From contig BSBN01000293.1 of NCBI GenBank assembly GCA_027924645.1, positions 9,076,501 through 9,140,500 of the forward strand: a DNA stretch of 64,000 bases. Reading direction: 5' to 3'. Under the pieces are notes generated by a model. That model was not told the origin of the DNA. It saw only the letters and a program-made list of their open reading frames with translations, and did no database searches. This DNA is from Cunninghamia lanceolata. Its lineage: Eukaryota > Streptophyta > Pinopsida > Cupressales > Cupressaceae. The translations under genes were made by a program, and so were the position numbers. Each line of letters starts with the position of its first letter. Positions within the stretch are counted from its first letter, which is position 1. Below are positions 59,829 through 64,000 of this stretch, in pieces.

Positions 59829-60929
59829 CCGTCTTTCCCAAAGAAACAATAAAATAAGATTTTTTCCTTTCCTACACATGTCTAACCACAGGTTTTAACA
59901 AGTGTTCTCTCCTACCATTTCCACCTATCTTTTCTAGAGAAATACACCACATATGTTCTTTATGACTCAGCTCCTTTCCATTTTCGTTACCCTAAAAATA
60001 GTGAGAAAAAAATGTCCATAATTTCTTTAATTTTAAATTTATGCCTCTCAAAAAGGGCCCAGACTCTAGCCTAATGTAAGGCCCCTTACACACTTCTTAA
60101 AACACCTCCCCAATTGGTATTCCTTTCCTTGTGGCTCTTGGTATAATGATGTATTCAATGGAGAACTAGTGATGTTAGTTGTTAGTAGTGTTAGTTGTTT
60201 CTCTCTTTCGATGAAAGTAAAGAACTTTGGCTCTTTGATGAATTGCTTTATGATGCACCTTCTTTCTTATGCATACATTATCCATTTTTTAATGGTTAAG
60301 ATGTATAAGTACATACTAAACTTTTCCCTAACCTATTATTATGTTTACAACATAGTGATGTCATATTGAAGAAAGTAATCTGTGTCAAGTTGAATTATTA
60401 TGATCTTTCATGGTGTAATATTATGCATTGTGAAACATAGAGTATTATAATTGAATGAAGTAATTTAGTGAAACATGTGAATGATTAGAGTGATTATTTC
60501 AATGATGAATTATATGTCTTACTTGCCACTGCTTCGGCTATTATTATTTTGATTACAACTGACATCTTGGAAACAAGTGTGTAGAAATATGGGGAAAACA
60601 CTTGATGACCCTCTTATGATTCACCGGTTAAGCGGACCTGGTCTATTTGGAAAGACCTAGGTCTATTGTATTGAATATACATTGTGTTGTGTTGCCACTA
60701 TTATGTGATGTGATGGTTGTTTAAGTCATGTGATGTTATGTGATGGTCATTGTTCTCGTTGCATGATTTGACTATAAGAATGTGTAAACAAGACATGTTA
60801 TGTGATGGTCATTATGTCATGGGATGGTTATGTTATGTGATGAACAATTTTGTTGTGAGCATGTAGAAATAGATTGTTTCCTAACACAAATTTACTTATA
60901 TCCTAGTTAAGTCTTTTATACCCATTTTA
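59829..60929. other. No gene seen; degenerate TGTGATGGT words in the right part
   Basis: 60,695-60,845 has repeated TTATGTGATGGTCATT-like words (at least five) that may be an LTR's U3 region, since an LTR end and primer site follow. No coding signal. Confidence 0.45.
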
Positions 60930-61026
60930 GGTGTGGGCATTAGGAATAACATTAAATAAAAAAAATTAGGGTTGTTTTTGTCGTGTTCATACGTTATGTT
61001 TGAGGGCATTACATAGGTATCAGAGC
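60930..61026 (+). repeat. LTR end and initiator-Met primer binding site
   Basis: The LTR part ends GGGCATTACA at 61,013; one base later AGGTATCAGAGC (61,015-61,026) matches the Met primer site with one change, then CACCCAGGTTTT. This marks the 5' end of a plus-strand LTR element whose left LTR border is not located. Confidence 0.72.
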
Positions 61027-62842
61027 ACCCAGGTTTTACAACTCTAGGAACTCTAGGGAGTGTTTGTTGGTTCTAACCTTTTGTATGTGCATGTCATGAA
61101 AACTAATAGTTTTTCGTAAGTTTCAACTTGATAGTAGTGTACTAGGATGATGGTTTATCTTCTCAGGTGTTGTGAATATGTTTGTGAGTAGTTTGTGAAC
61201 CATAACATGTGAATGGATAAGGCATGTTTCTAGCTCTCACCTTGTGCATCTACTGGGTATGAAGTAGGTAGGATGGTACAATTAGATAAGAAGACCGAGT
61301 TGTCACCTTAAGTTTCTTGAGATGCTTTGCATGATGTCGAGGGTAGCTATATGGTCACATATTTATGTCTTATATCTAGTATCCATGGAATATATGATAT
61401 ATTGTGAATGTACTCTATTGAAGGTCACAAGGATGATGCAAATCAATGTGGTAAATTGGTTAGGTAATTTGATAGTGTTCAGATTTCATTATTTTCAAAT
61501 AGAGAATCGTATTTCTATCAGTTATTAGATGATAAAGCTACTGCAACTTGGTTTTCATGTTTTATTTTATCCTCTTATCTACTTGATTGTTAGATTGGTT
61601 GTTAGTGTGTTCAATAACTTTACAAAATAATTGCCCTCACATACATAAAAAGGATTTTTAGCTAAATTGGAGATGCCTTAGATAACTTAGAATTCAATTG
61701 TTAGTTAACCTATACAAGAGTGCCCTTGAGAATTATTTTGGTAGAACTTTTAAGATAAGTTGATTATGTATGTTATAGTAATTAGAAATTTGTTGCCTTG
61801 AAATAGATTTTTGCATTTAGTTGATAATGCATTATGACCTATTGAAATTCCTTGAAATGAGTACCAATTGCATAACATATTGCAAAAGAAAGAAAAAAGA
61901 AAAAAAACTTGGTTTCAATATTAAGTAGTGAAATAGAAAAAAGGACTTACATTTCTTGTTGTGAATGTCAGTGGTACTTGAGTAATTATCCTAGATGATG
62001 CTGTGATGTCGTAATGTTATACGTGTGTAATAAGGATATGTGTTGTCATGTGTAAATTCTAGTTAACATTGTAGTCATGCCTCAAGTATGTGATATAGGA
62101 TATGTCCTTGTGATATTTATACATGTGTGTGGATAACCTGTTTTCCCTATCCATTTGTTCCATGGGTTGAGGATGGACCCTAATGTGCCCTGAGCCTATA
62201 CTTATTTCTAATTACAGACACTTGGTAGTTCATATTGATGTCAACATGGATTCTAGTATTTGGAAAGCTACTATCAGTTATGAAATACCAACACTACATT
62301 GGATACAGATAGTGTTAGAGCATTTGATTTTGAGATTTAAGATTGGCTGCAAACAAAAAGGATTAGTAACTTCGGGCAGTGACACATTATGTGCTATTAG
62401 GATGTTCAGAGAGATGAATTAGGATAAGTGTGACACAATATTTTTGATGGCAACTTGATGAAATGACAGTTGTGTGTAATGAGATAATAGTGAAAGATAC
62501 CTTGTTATAAGGATGATATGACTTTTGGATGTGGTTGTCAATATAAGTATGGGGTGGAATGTTCTCTGCCTGGAATAATTACAGATGACCTTATACACAT
62601 GTGATATCTCAAACTCATGATACATGATAACCATACAAGATTGTGGGGTTTCTCTTATGAGGTGGATGTCAGATCCTATAGATGACTCATTTGGGGCATA
62701 TGTCAGTGGACCTTGGTATGATGGCAGGATTCTAGGTTTTGTGAGGCAGGTATCTATTCATGTGGATTCTTCATGCAGATATGTGGCTATTCCAGATTGT
62801 GTGAGACATGCTTATTATGGCATGATGATCTATCATTGATTT
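61027..62842 (+). other. Interior of an LTR element, no motif recognised
   Basis: Lies downstream of the primer site, so gag would be expected, but the sequence is full of stops. One short frame at 62,183-62,422 is open. Nothing matches a known gag or pol motif by eye. Confidence 0.4.
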
Positions 62843-63045
62843 TTATGTGGTTTGAGACCACCATATTGTTTCATGTGGTTTGAGACCACCATATTGTTTC
62901 ATGTGGTTTGAGACCACCATATTGTTCATGTGGTTTGAGGCCACCATATTATTTTGTGGTTTGAGACCAACATATTGTTTCATGTGGTTTGAGAGCACCA
63001 TGATATAGCATGCTATTATTTTATGTGGTTGAGACCATTGTATGA
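62843..63045. repeat. Minisatellite whose 28-bp unit is a hairpin
   Basis: Unit CATGTGGTTTGAGACCACCA plus TATTGTTT, about seven copies with drift to the right. Each unit contains GTGGT-TTGAG-ACCAC, a 5-bp stem with 5-base loop. Confidence 0.92.
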
Positions 63046-63824
63046 TTCCCCTCCTCCCCTTAAGTGACCTTGTTGCAAGGTTGTACGGTGATCGTAATTT
63101 GTAAATTTTTAAGAGATTGTTGAAATATTTATTTGTGTTGAATGTTTTTCTTGCAAGCTAGCAGTGTTTTATTTCTTTGGGCTAATTGGCCATTTTTATG
63201 TTTGAGTTAGTCCTTTTTCTTCAAAAACGTGTTCTTGGATAAACTTGGGATAATGCAATGATTGTTATTTGAACTTCATTTAGATCCTACGATTGATTAT
63301 ATTTGTTTTTTTTTTCTCTTTTAATTATTTTATTGAGGGTTAACTTATGAGTTGCTTTACTTCTTTAATTTTCTTGTTTTGAGGCACTTTAATGTTGCAA
63401 CTAATAGTATGTGTCAAGTAATGTGGGGCAAAAGCACAAAGTTGTGTCACACTTTCAGCCAACTTATCAGCACAAGTGAATTTAAGTATTTCTAACTAAA
63501 AATTATTTTTGGTCAAACATATGATCTTGTAAGATTCATTCTAGCTAAGTTAGATATGTCCACAACTTTTCCAACTAAAATTGTTGGATAAATGTATATG
63601 TAACACCACTATGAGGCTAGTTTACCAAAAAAACTAAAATTATTTTAAAAACTTGATATTTCAACAAATTCTAGTCATGTAAATAATATTTTTTAAAAAA
63701 TATAAAAATACCCTTTTGTAGATCTATAAGTTTAGTTTTTAAAAAAATATATATTTTAATAGTTTAATTATTATTTACATTTTCCTTTCTATTTTTATTA
63801 AAAGTAGGTTATCAGCACAAAATA
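63046..63824. other. No gene seen; AT-rich spacer
   Basis: Begins with a CCCCTCCTCCCC stretch next to the minisatellite, then T-rich and AT-rich DNA. Confidence 0.55.
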
Positions 63825-63950
63825 TTAGGTCAGTTACCATGTCAAGGCAAAATAGTAAAACTTACTGAAAAAAAAAATTGAAAAAAATTAGGTCAGTTAC
63901 CATGTCAAGGCAAAATAGTAAAACTTACTGAAAAAAAAAATTGAAAAAAA
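63825..63950. repeat. Exact 63-bp tandem duplication
   Basis: 63,825-63,887 and 63,888-63,950 are identical, including A10 and A7 runs. Starts TTAGGTCAGTTACCATGTC. Confidence 0.95.
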
Positions 63951-64000
63951 TATGATGCATTAGATAAAAGAATCTATATTAAGATGGTATAATTTTTTTT

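Noticed and set aside
55805..61013. A 5.2-kb DNA transposon with 90-bp terminal inverted repeats
   Set aside because: A Met primer binding site follows the right copy and no target duplication flanks the pair, so the right copy is an LTR end and the left an inverted LTR fragment.

Overview
This window reads as repeat-dominated nuclear DNA from a land plant with a large genome. It holds Ty3/gypsy and Ty1/copia LTR retrotransposons, a hAT transposase relic, a plant-type LINE with an RNase H domain, a SWIM-finger transposase-like gene relic, and both heptamer (CCCTAAA-type) and hexamer (TTAGGG-type) degenerate telomere-like arrays. Nearly every coding region is broken by stops and frameshifts. 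The very low host-gene density, old elements and unknown long ORFs would fit a gymnosperm such as a conifer or cycad, but that placement is inference; no marker gene fixes the species.

Layout. 1-7,660: a degenerate telomere-like array, split by a 6.4 kb minus-strand chromovirus (570-6,932) with both LTRs, a primer binding site, gag, pol and a chromodomain. 7,661-7,816: a short tandem repeat ending in a perfect palindrome. 7,970-12,918: minus-strand copia element with long LTR, gag-protease-integrase and only the start of RT. 14,286-18,476: plus-strand gypsy fragment, gag-PR-RNase H-RT. 19,205-22,881: hAT transposase relic with repeats in its leader. 23,560-33,340: three long minus-strand decayed reading frames of unrecognised type, with an LTR-like promoter block between two of them. 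33,341-40,728: minisatellites, AT-rich DNA, unrecognised ORFs and the hexamer telomere-like array. 40,729-44,290: 5'-truncated LINE with poly(A) tail and an additional reading frame downstream of the RNase H domain. 47,611-49,750: compact non-coding LTR element with exact 5-bp target duplication. 52,076-53,350: spliced SWIM-finger gene relic. 55,437-61,026: LTR pieces, a microsatellite and possible exon relics. 62,843-63,950: hairpin minisatellite and an exact 63-bp duplication.

No intact host gene is convincingly present. The items most worth pursuing are the extra reading frame in the LINE, the unknown long ORFs at 23.5-33.3 kb with their promoter-like block, the head-to-head telomere-like junction at the left edge, and the spliced SWIM relic.
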